Of a stretch of DNA of 64,000 nucleotides, positions 42,132 to 57,169 are shown in pieces. The position numbers were made by a program, and so were the translations under genes. The notes under the pieces were generated by a model. That model was not told the DNA's origin, did not search any database, and saw only the letters and a program-made list of their open reading frames with translations. Origin of the DNA: Rhodanobacter sp. B04 (GTDB taxonomy: Bacteria; Pseudomonadota; Gammaproteobacteria; Xanthomonadales; Rhodanobacteraceae); the NCBI RefSeq assembly GCF_002001125.1, contig NZ_MUNV01000008.1, positions 124,001 through 188,000 of the forward strand, given 5' to 3'. Numbering within the stretch: the first letter of the stretch is position 1; the number at the start of each line of letters is the position of its first letter.

Positions 42132-43259
42132 ATGCCTATTCCCGCTCTGCTGGCCCTCGAAGACGGCAGCGTGTTTCACGGTCATGCCGTAGGCGCGACT
42201 GGCGAAACCATCGGCGAAGTCGTATTCAACACGGCGATGACGGGCTATCAGGAAATCCTCACGGATCCTTCCTACTCGCGCCAGATCGTCACCTTGACCT
42301 ATCCGCATATCGGCAATACCGGCATCAATGCCGAGGATGCCGAATCCACGGCCGTGCACGCCGCCGGCCTGATCGTGCGCGACGTGCCGCGCCGGGCCAG
42401 CAACTGGCGCAGCAGCGAAAGCCTGCCCGATTACCTCAAGCGGCATGGCATCGTGGCGATCGCCGGCATCGATACACGTCGGCTCACCCGGATCCTGCGC
42501 GACAAGGGCGCCCTGGCCGGCTGCATCGTGGCCGGCGAGCAGCTGGATGCCGAAGCCGCGCTGGGCAAGGCGCGCGCGTTCCCGGGGCTCAACGGCATGG
42601 ACCTGGCCAAGGTGGTCAGCATCGCCAGGCCGTATGGCTGGAAGGAGGGCATCTACGATCTCGATCGCACCGCCTTCAACCAGCCTGCGCTGCGCTTCAA
42701 GGTCGTGGCCTACGACTTCGGTGCCAAGCACAACATCCTGCGCCTGCTGGCCGAGCAGGGCTGCGACATCACCGTGGTGCCGGCACAGACGCCGGCGGCC
42801 GAGGTGCTGGCGATGAAGCCCGATGGCGTGTTCCTCTCCAACGGCCCCGGTGATCCGGCCGCCTGCGACTACGCGATCGAGGCGACCAAGCAGTTGCTCG
42901 ACGCGAAGATCCCGCTGTTCGGCATCTGCCTGGGTCACCAGATCATGGGCCTGGCCGTGGGCGCGAAGACGCTGAAGATGAAGTTCGGCCACCACGGCGC
43001 GAATCATCCGGTGAAGGATCTGGACGACGGCCGCGTGTTGATCACCTCGCAGAACCACGGTTTCGCGGTCGATCCGGCCACGCTGCCGGCGAACGTGCGG
43101 GTCACCCACAGCTCGCTGTTCGACGGTTCGCTGCAGGGCTTTGCGCTCACCGATCGGCCGGCATTCTGCTTCCAGGGCCATCCGGAAGCCTCGCCCGGTC
43201 CCCACGACATCGGCTACCTGTTTGACCGGTTTGCCAAACTGATGCAGGAGGCCCGCTGA
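42132..43259 (+). CDS. carA: Carbamoyl-phosphate synthase small subunit
   Basis: CarA hydrolyses glutamine and passes ammonia to CarB for carbamoyl phosphate, feeding arginine and pyrimidine synthesis. The 375-residue protein has the N-terminal swivelling domain ([25 protein letters not shown]) and the class I glutamine amidotransferase domain with the nucleophile Cys in [14 protein letters not shown] and the His/Glu pair in [14 protein letters not shown]. The start follows AAAAGGCGG. It ends one base before carB. Confidence 0.98.
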   Translation: MPIPALLALEDGSVFHGHAVGATGETIGEVVFNTAMTGYQEILTDPSYSRQIVTLTYPHIGNTGINAEDAESTAVHAAGLIVRDVPRRASNWRSSESLPDYLKRHGIVAIAGIDTRRLTRILRDKGALAGCIVAGEQLDAEAALGKARAFPGLNGMDLAKVVSIARPYGWKEGIYDLDRTAFNQPALRFKVVAYDFGAKHNILRLLAEQGCDITVVPAQTPAAEVLAMKPDGVFLSNGPGDPAACDYAIEATKQLLDAKIPLFGICLGHQIMGLAVGAKTLKMKFGHHGANHPVKDLDDGRVLITSQNHGFAVDPATLPANVRVTHSSLFDGSLQGFALTDRPAFCFQGHPEASPGPHDIGYLFDRFAKLMQEAR

Positions 43260-43260
43260 G

Positions 43261-46484
<3,224 letters not shown>

Positions 46485-46488
<4 letters not shown>

Positions 46489-46961
46489 GTCGCGCCCCCA
46501 TTACCAAGGCTGGTTCGGAACGCCTGCGTGGCGAGTTGGAACGCCTGAAGTCGATCGATCGGCCGCGCATCATTGCCGCGATTGCCGAGGCGCGTGCGCA
46601 CGGCGATCTCAAGGAGAACGCCGAGTATCATGCCGCGCGTGAGCAGCAGAGTTTCACCGAAGGTCGCATCGGCCAACTTGAAGCCCTGCTGTCGACAGCC
46701 GAGGTGATCGATGTCACCCAGCTCAATCCAGGCAACCGCGTGGTGTTTGGAGCCATCGTCGATCTGGAAGACGAGGACAGTGGCACGGCGGTCACGTACC
46801 AGATCGTTGGCGACCTCGAGGCGGACATCAAGCAACGATTGATTGCCGTGTCCTCGCCGATTGCCCGTGCGCTGATCGGCAAGAGCGTGGGCGACAGTTT
46901 CGAGTTCAGCGCGCCAAATGGCGTGAAGCACTATGAAATCACTGGCGTGCGTTATTCCTGA
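46485..46961 (+). CDS. greA: Transcription elongation factor GreA
   Basis: GreA rescues backtracked RNA polymerase by stimulating transcript cleavage. The 158-residue protein has the N-terminal coiled coil with the acidic tip ([23 protein letters not shown]; Asp and Glu of the tip are present) and the FKBP-like C-terminal domain ([29 protein letters not shown]). Its ATG overlaps the carB stop (ATGA), the usual gammaproteobacterial carB-greA linkage. Confidence 0.97.
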
Positions 46962-46981
46962 ACGAGTGTGTAGCAGGCTAT

Positions 46982-48244
46982 GTGCGGGACGGCCGGCCGC
47001 TGATGCGGCCGGCCTGGCAAGCCGCCGACGGCACGACCGCCTCGGTCGATGGGCATCTGACAACGGTCCACAACATGCCGCAGCAGAAGATCCTGTTCCT
47101 CAGCGTCTCGGCCGGTGCCGGCCACATGCGTGCGGCGGAGGCGCTGCGCCTCACCGCCGAGGCAAGCCTGCCGGATGTCGAGACCCGGCATCTGGATGCG
47201 ATGGACTACGTGCCGTCCGCATTCCGCAAGCTGTACACCGATTTCTACATCACGCTGATCAGCAGTTACCCGACCCTGTGGGGCGTGCTGTACCAGCGCA
47301 GCTCAGAGGCCGATCCGGACGGCCCGATGCAGAAGCTGCGGCGTGCCATGGAGCGGCTGGGCACGGGTGATCTGCGCAAGGCGATCAATGCCTTTGCGCC
47401 CGACGCCATCGTCTGCACCCATTTCCTGCCCGCCGAAATGCTGATGCATGAGATCCGGCGCGAACGGTTTGCGGTGCCGGTGTGGCTCCAGGTCACCGAT
47501 TTCGACCTGCATGGCATGTGGGTGATTCCGCGCATGACGGGCTTCTTCGCCGCCAGCGATGAAATTGCCTTCCGCATGAAGGCGAACCGCATCGACGCGG
47601 GGCGCGTGCATGCCACCGGCATCCCGGTGATGCCTGAGTTCACCCAGCCGCAGGATCGCCGGACCTGCGCCGAGCGCCTCGGCCTCGATCCGGCCAAGCA
47701 GACCATCATGCTGATGGGTGGCGGTGCCGGCGTCGGCAAGCTCGACGAGGTGGCGGCCGCGTTGATGCGGCTCGAACACGACTTCCAGCTGATCGTGCTG
47801 GCCGGACGCAACGAGGCCGCGCTGGCCAGGCTGAAGACTCATGCAGCGGAATATCCGGGGCGGCTGTTTCCGTTTGGCTTCACCAACGAAGTGCCACGGC
47901 TGATGGCCTGCTCGGACCTGGTGATCACCAAGCCTGGCGGGCTGACCACTTCCGAATGCCTTGCGATGGGCGTGCCGATGGTGGTGTATGCGCCAGTCCC
48001 GGGCCAGGAAGAACGCAATGCGGACTATGTGCTCGAGCAGGGGGCGGCGCTCAAGGCGATCGATCTGATCTCGCTTGAATACCGGGTGTGCCAATTGCTG
48101 GCCGAGCCACAACGGCTGGCGCGAATGCGTGCATGCGCGCGTCGTCTGGGCCAGCCGCAGGCGGCGCAGCGCGTGCTCGAGATCGTGCGGGCCGAGCTTG
48201 AAGGCCAGCCGTCAGCGGCTAAATGGGTGGATCATCGAGCGTGA
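46982..48244 (+). CDS. MGDG synthase/UgtP-like glycosyltransferase
   Basis: This GT28-type protein of up to 420 residues transfers a sugar to a lipid acceptor. The MGDG_synth region starts KILFLSVSAGAGHMRAAEALR and includes YTDFYITLISSYPTLWGVLYQ and VCTHFLPAEMLM. The nucleotide-sugar part shows MLMGGGAGVGKL and ITKPGGLTTSECLAMG. Relatives glycosylate diacylglycerol, so it may make a membrane glycolipid. The start is unclear: GTG 46982 is the longest, but conserved sequence begins at ATG 47075. It follows greA closely and overlaps a small membrane-protein gene. Confidence 0.82.
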   Translation: MRDGRPLMRPAWQAADGTTASVDGHLTTVHNMPQQKILFLSVSAGAGHMRAAEALRLTAEASLPDVETRHLDAMDYVPSAFRKLYTDFYITLISSYPTLWGVLYQRSSEADPDGPMQKLRRAMERLGTGDLRKAINAFAPDAIVCTHFLPAEMLMHEIRRERFAVPVWLQVTDFDLHGMWVIPRMTGFFAASDEIAFRMKANRIDAGRVHATGIPVMPEFTQPQDRRTCAERLGLDPAKQTIMLMGGGAGVGKLDEVAAALMRLEHDFQLIVLAGRNEAALARLKTHAAEYPGRLFPFGFTNEVPRLMACSDLVITKPGGLTTSECLAMGVPMVVYAPVPGQEERNADYVLEQGAALKAIDLISLEYRVCQLLAEPQRLARMRACARRLGQPQAAQRVLEIVRAELEGQPSAAKWVDHRA

Positions 48245-48768
48245 GGCAGTCGGATCAACAACTCTTGCATGCAGGGGAAGCACCAGTCTCCATGCGTCCC
48301 GTGGTGCTGTTGCTGACACTCGGCTGGACTGTCCTGCTGGCTTTTTTCTTTGCCAACGTGGAGATCCAGATCGAGGGAGCTGCCGGTTGGGCGGCGAACC
48401 TGCCGACCTGGCGCATCGAGCATCACTGGCTGCTGGATATTTTCTGGGGCGGGCGGCCAATGACCGGCTACCACGCGTGGCTTTTCCCGTGCATGGGGCT
48501 GTTCTTCCATTTCCCGCTGATCTTCACCGGCCGCTGGAGCTGGCGCGCCGAGGCGCGTGTGTTCGCCTGCATCATGCTGTTCTGGATCACCGAGGATTTT
48601 CTGTGGTTCGTGTTCAACCCCGCCTACGGCGTGGCGCATTTCGCACCGCGCTACATCCCATGGCATATCCACTGGTGGGGCCCGGCACCCAGCGACTACT
48701 GGATTTCGCTAGCCGTGTCCGCGCTGCTGTTCTGGTTGTCGTGCCGCCCGACGCCATGGCGTCGCTAA
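48241..48768 (+). CDS. Small integral membrane protein of unknown function
   Basis: This protein has four hydrophobic segments, the first being RPVVLLLTLGWTVLLAFFF. Aromatic-rich loops follow (EHHWLLDIFWGGRPMTGYHAW, YIPWHIHWWGPAPSDYW). GTG 48241 overlaps the stop of the glycosyltransferase gene by four bases; ATG 48292 (MRPVVLLLTL, about 158 residues) is also plausible. Coupling to the glycosyltransferase suggests a joint membrane-lipid role, which is inference. No family is recognised. Confidence 0.6.
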   Translation: MRQSDQQLLHAGEAPVSMRPVVLLLTLGWTVLLAFFFANVEIQIEGAAGWAANLPTWRIEHHWLLDIFWGGRPMTGYHAWLFPCMGLFFHFPLIFTGRWSWRAEARVFACIMLFWITEDFLWFVFNPAYGVAHFAPRYIPWHIHWWGPAPSDYWISLAVSALLFWLSCRPTPWRR

Positions 48769-48790
48769 GCAACTGCCGGATGTCGGGCAC

Positions 48791-48818
48791 AAAAAAGGCC
48801 GCACATGTGCGGCCTTTT
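48791..48818. terminator. Bidirectional terminator
   Basis: AAAAGGCCGCACATGTGCGG and its complement form a perfect palindrome with A and T runs, between the convergent membrane-protein gene and rpmJ. Confidence 0.88.
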
Positions 48819-48838
48819 CATGACTCATTACGCTGGAA

Positions 48839-48964
48839 TCAGCGCTGACGAGCCTTGAAACGGGGATTGCTCTTGCAGATCACGAACACCTTGCCGCGAC
48901 GACGCACAATCTTGCAATCGCGGTGCCGCGCCTTGGCGGACTTCAAAGAGTTAAGCACCTTCAC
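48839..48964 (-). CDS. rpmJ: 50S ribosomal protein L36, 41-residue type
   Basis: L36 is a small rRNA-binding protein of the large ribosomal subunit. The 41-residue protein begins [18 protein letters not shown], then [21 protein letters not shown]. This is the longer, type B form with an internal insertion and only two cysteines (CK, CK), so the four-ligand zinc knuckle of the 38-residue form is incomplete. The start is GTG at 48964, with AGGAG six bases upstream. It stands alone rather than in the ribosomal spc operon. Confidence 0.92.
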   Translation of the reverse strand: MKVLNSLKSAKARHRDCKIVRRRGKVFVICKSNPRFKARQR

Positions 48965-49025
48965 GGCCAGCTCCTGACACTAAACGAAAATGTAAGCGCG
49001 CAAGTATAGCGATTAACCCGCCCCG

Positions 49026-49937
49026 TCACAAGCTGGGCACGACAGCCGATTCGGCTACCGTGGAAAGGAACTGCTGCAGCACCGGCGAGTGGTCGTCGCT
49101 GCGGCTGGCGACGGCAAGCAACAGGTAGGCATCGGCGTCTTCCAGTTTCACGTAGCTGACACCCGCCAGGCGCACGGCGCGCATGCTGGCCGGCACCAGC
49201 GCCAGTCCCAAGCCTGCGGCGACCAGGGCCAGCAAGCCGTTGATCTGCTGGGCATGCTGGATGATCGTTGGCTGGAAGCCTGCCTTGGCCGCCAGTTTCA
49301 CCAGCCGGTCGAACAACGTGGCGGCGAGTTCGCGTGGCTGCGAGACGAAAGAATCGCCCGCCACTTCGGCGAGGCGCAGGCTGCTGCGCCCGGACAGGGC
49401 GTGGCCGGAGGGCAGGGCGAGCAACAGGGGTTCGCGATCGATCACGCTCAGGCGCAGGCTGCGTGCATCCTGTGCATGGATGGGCTCGTCACGCACAAAG
49501 CCGACATCGATCTGCCCGGCCAGCAACGCGGCAAACTGCGGTTCGGTATACATCTCACTGAGATGCATGCGCACATTCGGTGCGATCTGTCCGTAGCGAA
49601 GCAGGGTCTGCGGCAGCGCCGGATGAAACGAAACCGAGACAGTGTAAGCCAGGCGCAGCTGTCCACTATGGCCGGCAGCGGCGGCAAGCACGTGGCCGCG
49701 CGCTTCGTCGGCCTTGGCCAGGATCTGCCGGGCTTGATCCAGAAAGATGCGGCCCGGCTCGGTCAGCGCCACATTGCGCTTGTTGCGCTCGAGCAGGCGT
49801 ACGCCCAGATCCTGTTCCAGCGCCTGGATCTGCTGGGACAGTGGTGGCTGCGAAAGATGCAGGCGCAGTGCCGCCCGCGTGAAGCTGAGCTCCTCGGCAA
49901 CGGCGACGAAGTAGCGCAGTTGGCGGAAATCAAACAT
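49026..49937 (-). CDS. LysR-family transcriptional regulator
   Basis: This 303-residue regulator has an N-terminal winged helix (FRQLRYFVAVAEELSFTRAALRLHLSQPPLSQQIQALEQ, here shortened in reading to the LHLSQPPLS core) and a periplasmic-binding-like effector domain with LRLAYTVSVSFHP and GLGLALVP. The effector domain resembles the BenM/CatM group acting on aromatic catabolism, but the target is unknown. The upstream gap 49938-50020 is AT-rich (ATATATAG, ATATATATTT), a likely promoter or binding site. fadH follows upstream in the same direction. Confidence 0.85.
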   Translation of the reverse strand: MFDFRQLRYFVAVAEELSFTRAALRLHLSQPPLSQQIQALEQDLGVRLLERNKRNVALTEPGRIFLDQARQILAKADEARGHVLAAAAGHSGQLRLAYTVSVSFHPALPQTLLRYGQIAPNVRMHLSEMYTEPQFAALLAGQIDVGFVRDEPIHAQDARSLRLSVIDREPLLLALPSGHALSGRSSLRLAEVAGDSFVSQPRELAATLFDRLVKLAAKAGFQPTIIQHAQQINGLLALVAAGLGLALVPASMRAVRLAGVSYVKLEDADAYLLLAVASRSDDHSPVLQQFLSTVAESAVVPSL

Positions 49938-50192
49938 ATATAGCTAAACCGAATAAATAAGGCGCTAAATATATATTTGATACTTTAACGTGTCGATCAT
50001 AAACTCTCTTTCGTCCCGCCACTTCCCCTCCCCCCTAGTGGCGGCGGCCCTCGCCCCGCAGCGACGCTAAATACGATATCTGGTTCAACTCCCCCCTGAA
50101 CCCATATCGATGCGTCTTCCCTGCGGGGCGCTTTTTTCTGATTCCGACGCCGTTGCCAGCCAGGCAGCGGCGTCGGCGCGTCTGGGACTGGA

Positions 50193-52226
<2,034 letters not shown>

Positions 52227-52310
52227 TCAAACGATCGTATGAATGTGCCGGTGTTGGGTATCGGAAAGCAAGCGCCGCGTAGCAGCCGCGGCAAACTCAG
52301 GTCGGGAAAC

Positions 52311-52568
52311 TCAGGCCAGCAACTGCTGCACCAGGGCGATGTAACGGCGCATGGCTTCCTCTTCGGGTACGCCATTCAATTGCGCCCACGCCGAATGCTT
52401 GGCGGTGCCCACAAAGTCGAAGAAGCCCGGCTGGGTCCGTCGCAGGTCGCCTTCCGAGCCTTGCTTGTACAGGGCATATAGCTTCAGCAAGGTGTCGTTG
52501 TCGGGGCGCGTACCCAATCGCTGGATATCCTCGGCGGCTTGTTCGAATTCGCGGCGAAGATCGGTCAT
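52311..52568 (-). CDS. Acyl-CoA-binding protein
   Basis: This 85-residue four-helix ACBP sequesters long-chain acyl-CoA in the cytosol. Family features seen are LRREFEQAAEDIQRL, the LLKLYALYKQGSEGD segment (YxxYKQ acyl-CoA site), then KHSAWAQLNGVPEEEAMRRYI with the conserved Trp. The start MTDLRREF at 52568 fits the family; 16 upstream codons were dropped. It lies upstream of fadH on the same strand, so the two may be coexpressed. Confidence 0.92.
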   Translation of the reverse strand: MTDLRREFEQAAEDIQRLGTRPDNDTLLKLYALYKQGSEGDLRRTQPGFFDFVGTAKHSAWAQLNGVPEEEAMRRYIALVQQLLA

Positions 52569-52678
52569 AGGGCGGATCAGGCTGGCTTGATTGCAGGAAG
52601 ACCGGCTAGATAGCACGCGTTCCAGACGGGGTCAACGCGTTAAACTTCCGCTTTCGACCGCTCAGCCAAGGAATCACC

Positions 52679-53359
52679 ATGAGTCATGCCTCGCCCGTAC
52701 CCGTACTGACCATCGACGGGCCATCCGGGTCGGGCAAGGGCACCATCAGCGCACTGGTGGCAGAGCATCTGGGCTGGCGCTTGCTGGATTCGGGCGCCTT
52801 GTACCGGGCCGTGGGCTACGCCGCCGGCATGGCCGGACTGGACTTGTCGGACGTGGATGCGGTGACCCGCTGCGCCCAGGCCACCAAGATCCACTTCCGT
52901 GCGGCCAGTGACGGCAGCCAGACCCGGGTGATCGTCAACGGGCACGACGCCACCGACGAGCTGCGCACCGAAACCGCGGGGGCGGCGGCCTCGGCGATCG
53001 CCTCGATGCCGTCGGTGCGCGAAGCCCTGGTGGCGTTGCAATTAGGCTTTCGCAAGTCGCCCGGGCTGGTTGCCGACGGGCGGGACATGGGGACGGTGAT
53101 CTTCCCGGACGCCGCGTTCAAGGTGTTCCTTACCGCGAGCGCCGCCGAACGCGCGAAAAGACGCTATAAGCAGTTGAAGGAAAAGGGACTCAGCGTTACA
53201 CTTGGCGGCCTTCAGCGCGAAATTGAGGCGCGTGACAGCCGCGATGCATCGCGTGCGGTCGCGCCGCTCAAGCCTGCCGAAGATGCCGTGCTGGTGGACA
53301 CCACCGGGATGGGCATCGAAGAGGTCGTCGCGAAAGTACTTGCCGTCGTGCAGCCATAG
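52679..53359 (+). CDS. cmk: Cytidylate kinase
   Basis: Cmk phosphorylates CMP and dCMP. The 226-residue P-loop kinase has [18 protein letters not shown] at residues about 10-27, [30 protein letters not shown], the lid [13 protein letters not shown] and the C-terminal [21 protein letters not shown]. The usual order cmk-rpsA-ihfB is kept here. A 188-bp gap follows before rpsA. Confidence 0.96.
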   Translation: MSHASPVPVLTIDGPSGSGKGTISALVAEHLGWRLLDSGALYRAVGYAAGMAGLDLSDVDAVTRCAQATKIHFRAASDGSQTRVIVNGHDATDELRTETAGAAASAIASMPSVREALVALQLGFRKSPGLVADGRDMGTVIFPDAAFKVFLTASAAERAKRRYKQLKEKGLSVTLGGLQREIEARDSRDASRAVAPLKPAEDAVLVDTTGMGIEEVVAKVLAVVQP

Positions 53360-53547
53360 ATCATCAAGGATCCGGTTGCACGACGGTTTCTGCGCTCCTG
53401 CCGCGGCAGGGGATTTTGACCCACGGTGACGACGGTCGGTTCCTGAGGAACCACCTGATGACACCCCCGACCGGTGGACCGGAAAGTTCGTGCGCAACAC
53501 GTCGACAAGCGCAACGTACAACGGTCTTTTCCCACTATGGAATCAAC

Positions 53548-55221
53548 ATGACTGAAAGTTTTGCCGAACTGTTTGAACAGAGCCAACAGGCCATCTCCAA
53601 GCTGAAGCCCGGCGCCATCGTCACCGGCATCGTTGTGGAAATCCGCAATGACGTCGTCGTGATCAATGCGGGCCTGAAGAGCGAAGGCATCGTCCCGATC
53701 GAGCAGTTCAAGAACGAAGAGGGCGTCCTGGAGGTGCAGGTAGGCGACGAGGTGAAGGTTGCCCTCGAAGCTTTGGAAGACGGTTTCGGCGAAACCAAGC
53801 TGTCGCGCGAGAAGGCCAAGCGCTCGATGGTGTGGGACGACCTCGAGCACGCGTTCGACAAGGAAGAGACCATCGTTGGCCTCATCTCCGGCAAGGTCAA
53901 GGGCGGTTTCACGGTCGACATCAAGGACGTCCGCGCATTCCTGCCGGGCTCGCTGGTCGACGTGCGCCCGGTGCGCGACCCGGTGTTCCTCGAGGGCAAG
54001 GAACTCGAGTTCAAGATCATCAAGCTCGACCGCAAGCGCAACAACGTGGTGGTCAGCCGCCGCGCCGTCGTCGAGACCGAGTTCTCCGCCGAGCGCGAGC
54101 AGCTGCTTGAGCGCCTGACCGAGGGCGCCGTGGTCAAGGGCACCGTCAAGAACCTGACCGACTACGGCGCGTTCGTGGATCTGGGCGGCATCGACGGCCT
54201 GCTGCACATCACCGACATGGCGTGGAAGCGTGTGCGTCATCCGTCCGAAGTGGTCAACGTCGGCGACGAGCTGGACGTGCGCGTGCTGAAGTACGACAAG
54301 GAGCGCAACCGCGTTTCGCTCGGCCTGAAGCAGCTGGGCGACGACCCGTGGGTCGCCATTGCCCGCCGTTACCCGGTCGGCAGCCGCCTGTTCGGCAAGG
54401 TTTCCAACGTCACCGATTACGGCTGCTTCGTCGAGATCGAGCCGGGCGTGGAAGGCCTGGTGCACGTGTCCGAGATGGACTGGACCAACAAGAACGTCAA
54501 TCCGGCCAAGGTGGTTCAGGTCGGCGACGAGACCGAAGTCACCGTGCTGGACGTGGATGAGGAGCGTCGCCGCATCTCGCTGGGTATCAAGCAGACCCGC
54601 TCGAACCCGTGGGAAGCCTTCGCCGCCATGCACAAGAAGGGCGACAAGGTCTCCGGTCAGATCAAGTCGATCACCGACTTCGGCGTGTTCATCGGCCTGG
54701 ACGGCGGCATCGACGGCCTGGTGCACCTGTCCGACATCTCCTGGCAGATGTCCGGCGAAGATCTGGTCCGCAACTTCAAGAAGGGCGACGAGATCGAGGC
54801 CGTGGTGCTGGCCGTCGATCCGGAGCGCGAGCGCATCTCGCTCGGCATCAAGCAGATGGAACAGGATCCGTTCGGCCAGTTCATGGCGGCCAATCCGCGC
54901 GGCACCATCGTCAACGGCACCGTCAAGGAAGTCGATGCGAAGGGCGCCGTGATCGATCTGGGCGAGGGCGTCGAGGGTTACCTGCGCGCCAACGACATCG
55001 CCAAGGAGCGCATCGAGGATGCCACGCTGCATCTGAAGGTGGGCGACAAGGTCGAAGCCAAGTTCACCGGCATGGATCGCAAGGGCCGCCAGCTGTCGCT
55101 GTCGATCCGTGCGAAGGACGAGGAAGACGTGCAGGAAGCGATCGCCGACTATGCGTCTGCGTCCACCGGTACCACCAAGCTTGGTGCGTTGCTGAAGGAA
55201 CAGTTCGACAAGGCCGATTGA
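53548..55221 (+). CDS. rpsA: 30S ribosomal protein S1
   Basis: S1 binds mRNA leaders and helps initiation. The 557-residue protein has six S1 repeats; clear examples are [21 protein letters not shown] (about 25), [22 protein letters not shown] (about 195), [20 protein letters not shown] (about 275) and [20 protein letters not shown] (about 365). The ATG at 53548 has only a weak Shine-Dalgarno sequence (TGGA), as is usual for rpsA, which is autoregulated at translation through its structured leader (53360-53547). Forty-four upstream in-frame codons were rejected. Confidence 0.97.
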   Translation: MTESFAELFEQSQQAISKLKPGAIVTGIVVEIRNDVVVINAGLKSEGIVPIEQFKNEEGVLEVQVGDEVKVALEALEDGFGETKLSREKAKRSMVWDDLEHAFDKEETIVGLISGKVKGGFTVDIKDVRAFLPGSLVDVRPVRDPVFLEGKELEFKIIKLDRKRNNVVVSRRAVVETEFSAEREQLLERLTEGAVVKGTVKNLTDYGAFVDLGGIDGLLHITDMAWKRVRHPSEVVNVGDELDVRVLKYDKERNRVSLGLKQLGDDPWVAIARRYPVGSRLFGKVSNVTDYGCFVEIEPGVEGLVHVSEMDWTNKNVNPAKVVQVGDETEVTVLDVDEERRRISLGIKQTRSNPWEAFAAMHKKGDKVSGQIKSITDFGVFIGLDGGIDGLVHLSDISWQMSGEDLVRNFKKGDEIEAVVLAVDPERERISLGIKQMEQDPFGQFMAANPRGTIVNGTVKEVDAKGAVIDLGEGVEGYLRANDIAKERIEDATLHLKVGDKVEAKFTGMDRKGRQLSLSIRAKDEEDVQEAIADYASASTGTTKLGALLKEQFDKAD

Positions 55222-55292
55222 TCGCACGTTGAAGCCTGATGCGGGGCGGCAATCGCCGCCCCGTTGTTTCATGTCACGGACATTGGGGTCCC

Positions 55293-55592
55293 ATGACCAA
55301 ATCCGAATTGATCGAGGCGCTGGCCAAGCGTCAGACCCATCTTGCGTTTGCCGATGTCGAGATGGCTGTCAAAAGCGTCATCGAGCAGATGAGCCAGGCT
55401 CTGGCCCAGGGCGAGCGCATCGAGGTGCGTGGTTTTGGCAGCTTCGCGCTGCATTTCCGCCCGCCGCGCATGGGCCGCAACCCGAAGACCGGGGATGCCG
55501 TGGCGCTGCCCGGCAAGCATGTGCCGCATTTCAAGCCAGGCAAGGAATTGCGCGAACGCGTCAACCTTGATCTGGATCAGAACGCAGGCTGA
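55293..55592 (+). CDS. ihfB: Integration host factor subunit beta
   Basis: IHF bends DNA as an alpha-beta heterodimer in replication, transcription and site-specific recombination. The 99-residue protein is a DNABII member: [14 protein letters not shown], the arm with [23 protein letters not shown] and the proline-containing tip, then [12 protein letters not shown]. It follows rpsA by 70 bp. Integrases such as the one in the ssrA element often need IHF. Confidence 0.96.
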   Translation: MTKSELIEALAKRQTHLAFADVEMAVKSVIEQMSQALAQGERIEVRGFGSFALHFRPPRMGRNPKTGDAVALPGKHVPHFKPGKELRERVNLDLDQNAG

Positions 55593-55617
55593 GCCGACAA
55601 CTTGAGGTTTATCAAAG

Positions 55618-55647
55618 GCAGGCGACGCAAGTCAGCCTGCTTTTTTT
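55618..55647 (+). terminator. Terminator of rpsA-ihfB
   Basis: GCAGGC and GCCTGC pair around an 11-base loop, followed by seven T residues. Confidence 0.75.
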
Positions 55648-55735
55648 ATGGCAAATCCGGATCAGGCGGCATGTTCATGACACGGATCTCAAGCATCGCC
55701 TGTGCCAGCCGCGGCCAATCGGGTAAAGTCTCGTC

Positions 55736-55999
55736 ATGCGACTGCTCGTCATACTTATCCTGGTGATCTTCATCGCGGCCGGCGTGGTGCTGGGGGCACT
55801 CAACGCCGATCTGGTCAGTTACGACCTCGCGTTTGCCCAAGTGCGATTGCCCAAGGGGGCCGCCTTGCTTGCCGCCCTGGTGATCGGCTGGCTGCTGGGC
55901 GGGCTTACTGCATGGCTGGGTGTGAGTTCGGGACAGCGTCGACTGCGCCGGCAGCAGATGCGGGCCGACAAGAACAAGAAGCTGCCTGCCAAGCCATGA
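55736..55999 (+). CDS. lapA: LapA-type inner-membrane protein
   Basis: LapA works with LapB in control of LPS synthesis. The 87-residue protein has two membrane helices (LLVILILVIFIAAGVVLGAL and AALLAALVIGWLLGGLTAWLG), an NADLVSYDLAFA loop between them and a basic tail. This is the DUF1049 pattern. Its TGA overlaps the lapB ATG (ATGA). The start is ATG at 55736. Confidence 0.88.
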   Translation: MRLLVILILVIFIAAGVVLGALNADLVSYDLAFAQVRLPKGAALLAALVIGWLLGGLTAWLGVSSGQRRLRRQQMRADKNKKLPAKP

Positions 56000-57168
56000 A
56001 TCTCCTGTCTGTGCTGGTCCCCCTGGTGCCAGCGGCCTTTGCCCTGGGTTGGTGGTCATCCCGTCGGGTCGGCGCGCGCCGCTCGGGTGCCGAAGTCAGC
56101 GAACTGTCCTCGGACTATTTCCGCGGCCTGAACTACCTGCTCAACGAGGAGCAGGACAAGGCGATCGAAGTCTTCCTCAAGCTGGCCGAATACAACCGCG
56201 ACACGGTGGAAACCCATCTGGCGCTGGGCAACCTGTTCCGCCGGCGTGGCGAGGTGGACCGGGCGATTCGCCTGCATCAACACCTGGTCTCCCGGCCCGG
56301 CCTGTCCGATGCGATGAAGACGGTGGCCCTGCTCGAACTGGGCGAGGACTACATGCGTGCCGGCCTGCTGGATCGTGCCGAGGCGCTGTTTTCCGATCTG
56401 GTGGCGATGGAGGCGCATGCACCCTCGGCCTTGCGTCATCTGATCGCGATCTACCAGCACGAGCGCGACTGGAACAAGGCGATCGAGCATGCGCGCCGAC
56501 TGGAAGTGATGACCGGTGAGGACGAGGCGCCGATGATCGCCCAGTTCTATTGCGAACTGGCCGACCGCTCACGCCAGCATGGCGCGCGTGCCGAGGCACG
56601 CGACTATCTGCGCCAGGCCTTCGAATGCCAGGCCGACTGCGTCCGCGCCTTCATGCTTACCGGCCGGTTGTTTGCCGAGGAGGGGCGTCATGCGGATGCG
56701 GTGACCGCGTACGAGGCGGCGGTTCAAGCCGATATCGCCTTCACCCCGGAGATTTTGCCGCCGTTGCTCAACAGCTATGCCCGTTCGCATCAGATGGAAC
56801 GGGCCGAAACTTTCCTGCGCGAGATGCTGAGCCGTTATCACGGTGTCTCGCCGGTGCTGGCGCTGACCCAGTTGTACCGGCAACGTGATGGCGAGCGTGC
56901 CTCGATCGATTTCCTGACTTCGCAATTGCGCCAGCGGCCGTCCGTGCGCGGCCTGATGGCGCTGATCGATGCCACCATGGACAAGGTCGAAGGTGAAGCG
57001 AGGGAGAATTTCTTGATCCTGCGCGATCTCACCAAGAAACTGCTGGAAGGCCAGGCGATGTATCGCTGCAGCCGTTGCGGTTTCGGCGCCAAGGCGCATC
57101 ACTGGCAGTGCCCGAGCTGCAAGAGCTGGAGCACGATCCGCCCGATCCATGGCGTCGCCAGCGAGTGA
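55996..57168 (+). CDS. lapB: Lipopolysaccharide assembly protein LapB
   Basis: LapB (YciM) is a membrane-anchored TPR protein that directs FtsH to LpxC and so sets LPS level. The 390-residue protein has an N-terminal anchor (NLLSVLVPLVPAAFALGWW), about nine TPR repeats (for example YFRGLNYLLNEEQDKAIEVF, VETHLALGNLFRRRGEVDRA) and a C-terminal rubredoxin-like metal site with CSRCGF and CPSCKSW. The large upstream open frame is shadow sequence; the true ATG overlaps the lapA stop. Confidence 0.95.
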   Translation: MNLLSVLVPLVPAAFALGWWSSRRVGARRSGAEVSELSSDYFRGLNYLLNEEQDKAIEVFLKLAEYNRDTVETHLALGNLFRRRGEVDRAIRLHQHLVSRPGLSDAMKTVALLELGEDYMRAGLLDRAEALFSDLVAMEAHAPSALRHLIAIYQHERDWNKAIEHARRLEVMTGEDEAPMIAQFYCELADRSRQHGARAEARDYLRQAFECQADCVRAFMLTGRLFAEEGRHADAVTAYEAAVQADIAFTPEILPPLLNSYARSHQMERAETFLREMLSRYHGVSPVLALTQLYRQRDGERASIDFLTSQLRQRPSVRGLMALIDATMDKVEGEARENFLILRDLTKKLLEGQAMYRCSRCGFGAKAHHWQCPSCKSWSTIRPIHGVASE

Positions 57169-57169
57169 C

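Noticed and set aside
53212-55272. 686-codon minus-strand frame opposite rpsA
   Set aside because: Shadow of rpsA; the repetitive composition reflects the S1 repeats on the other strand.
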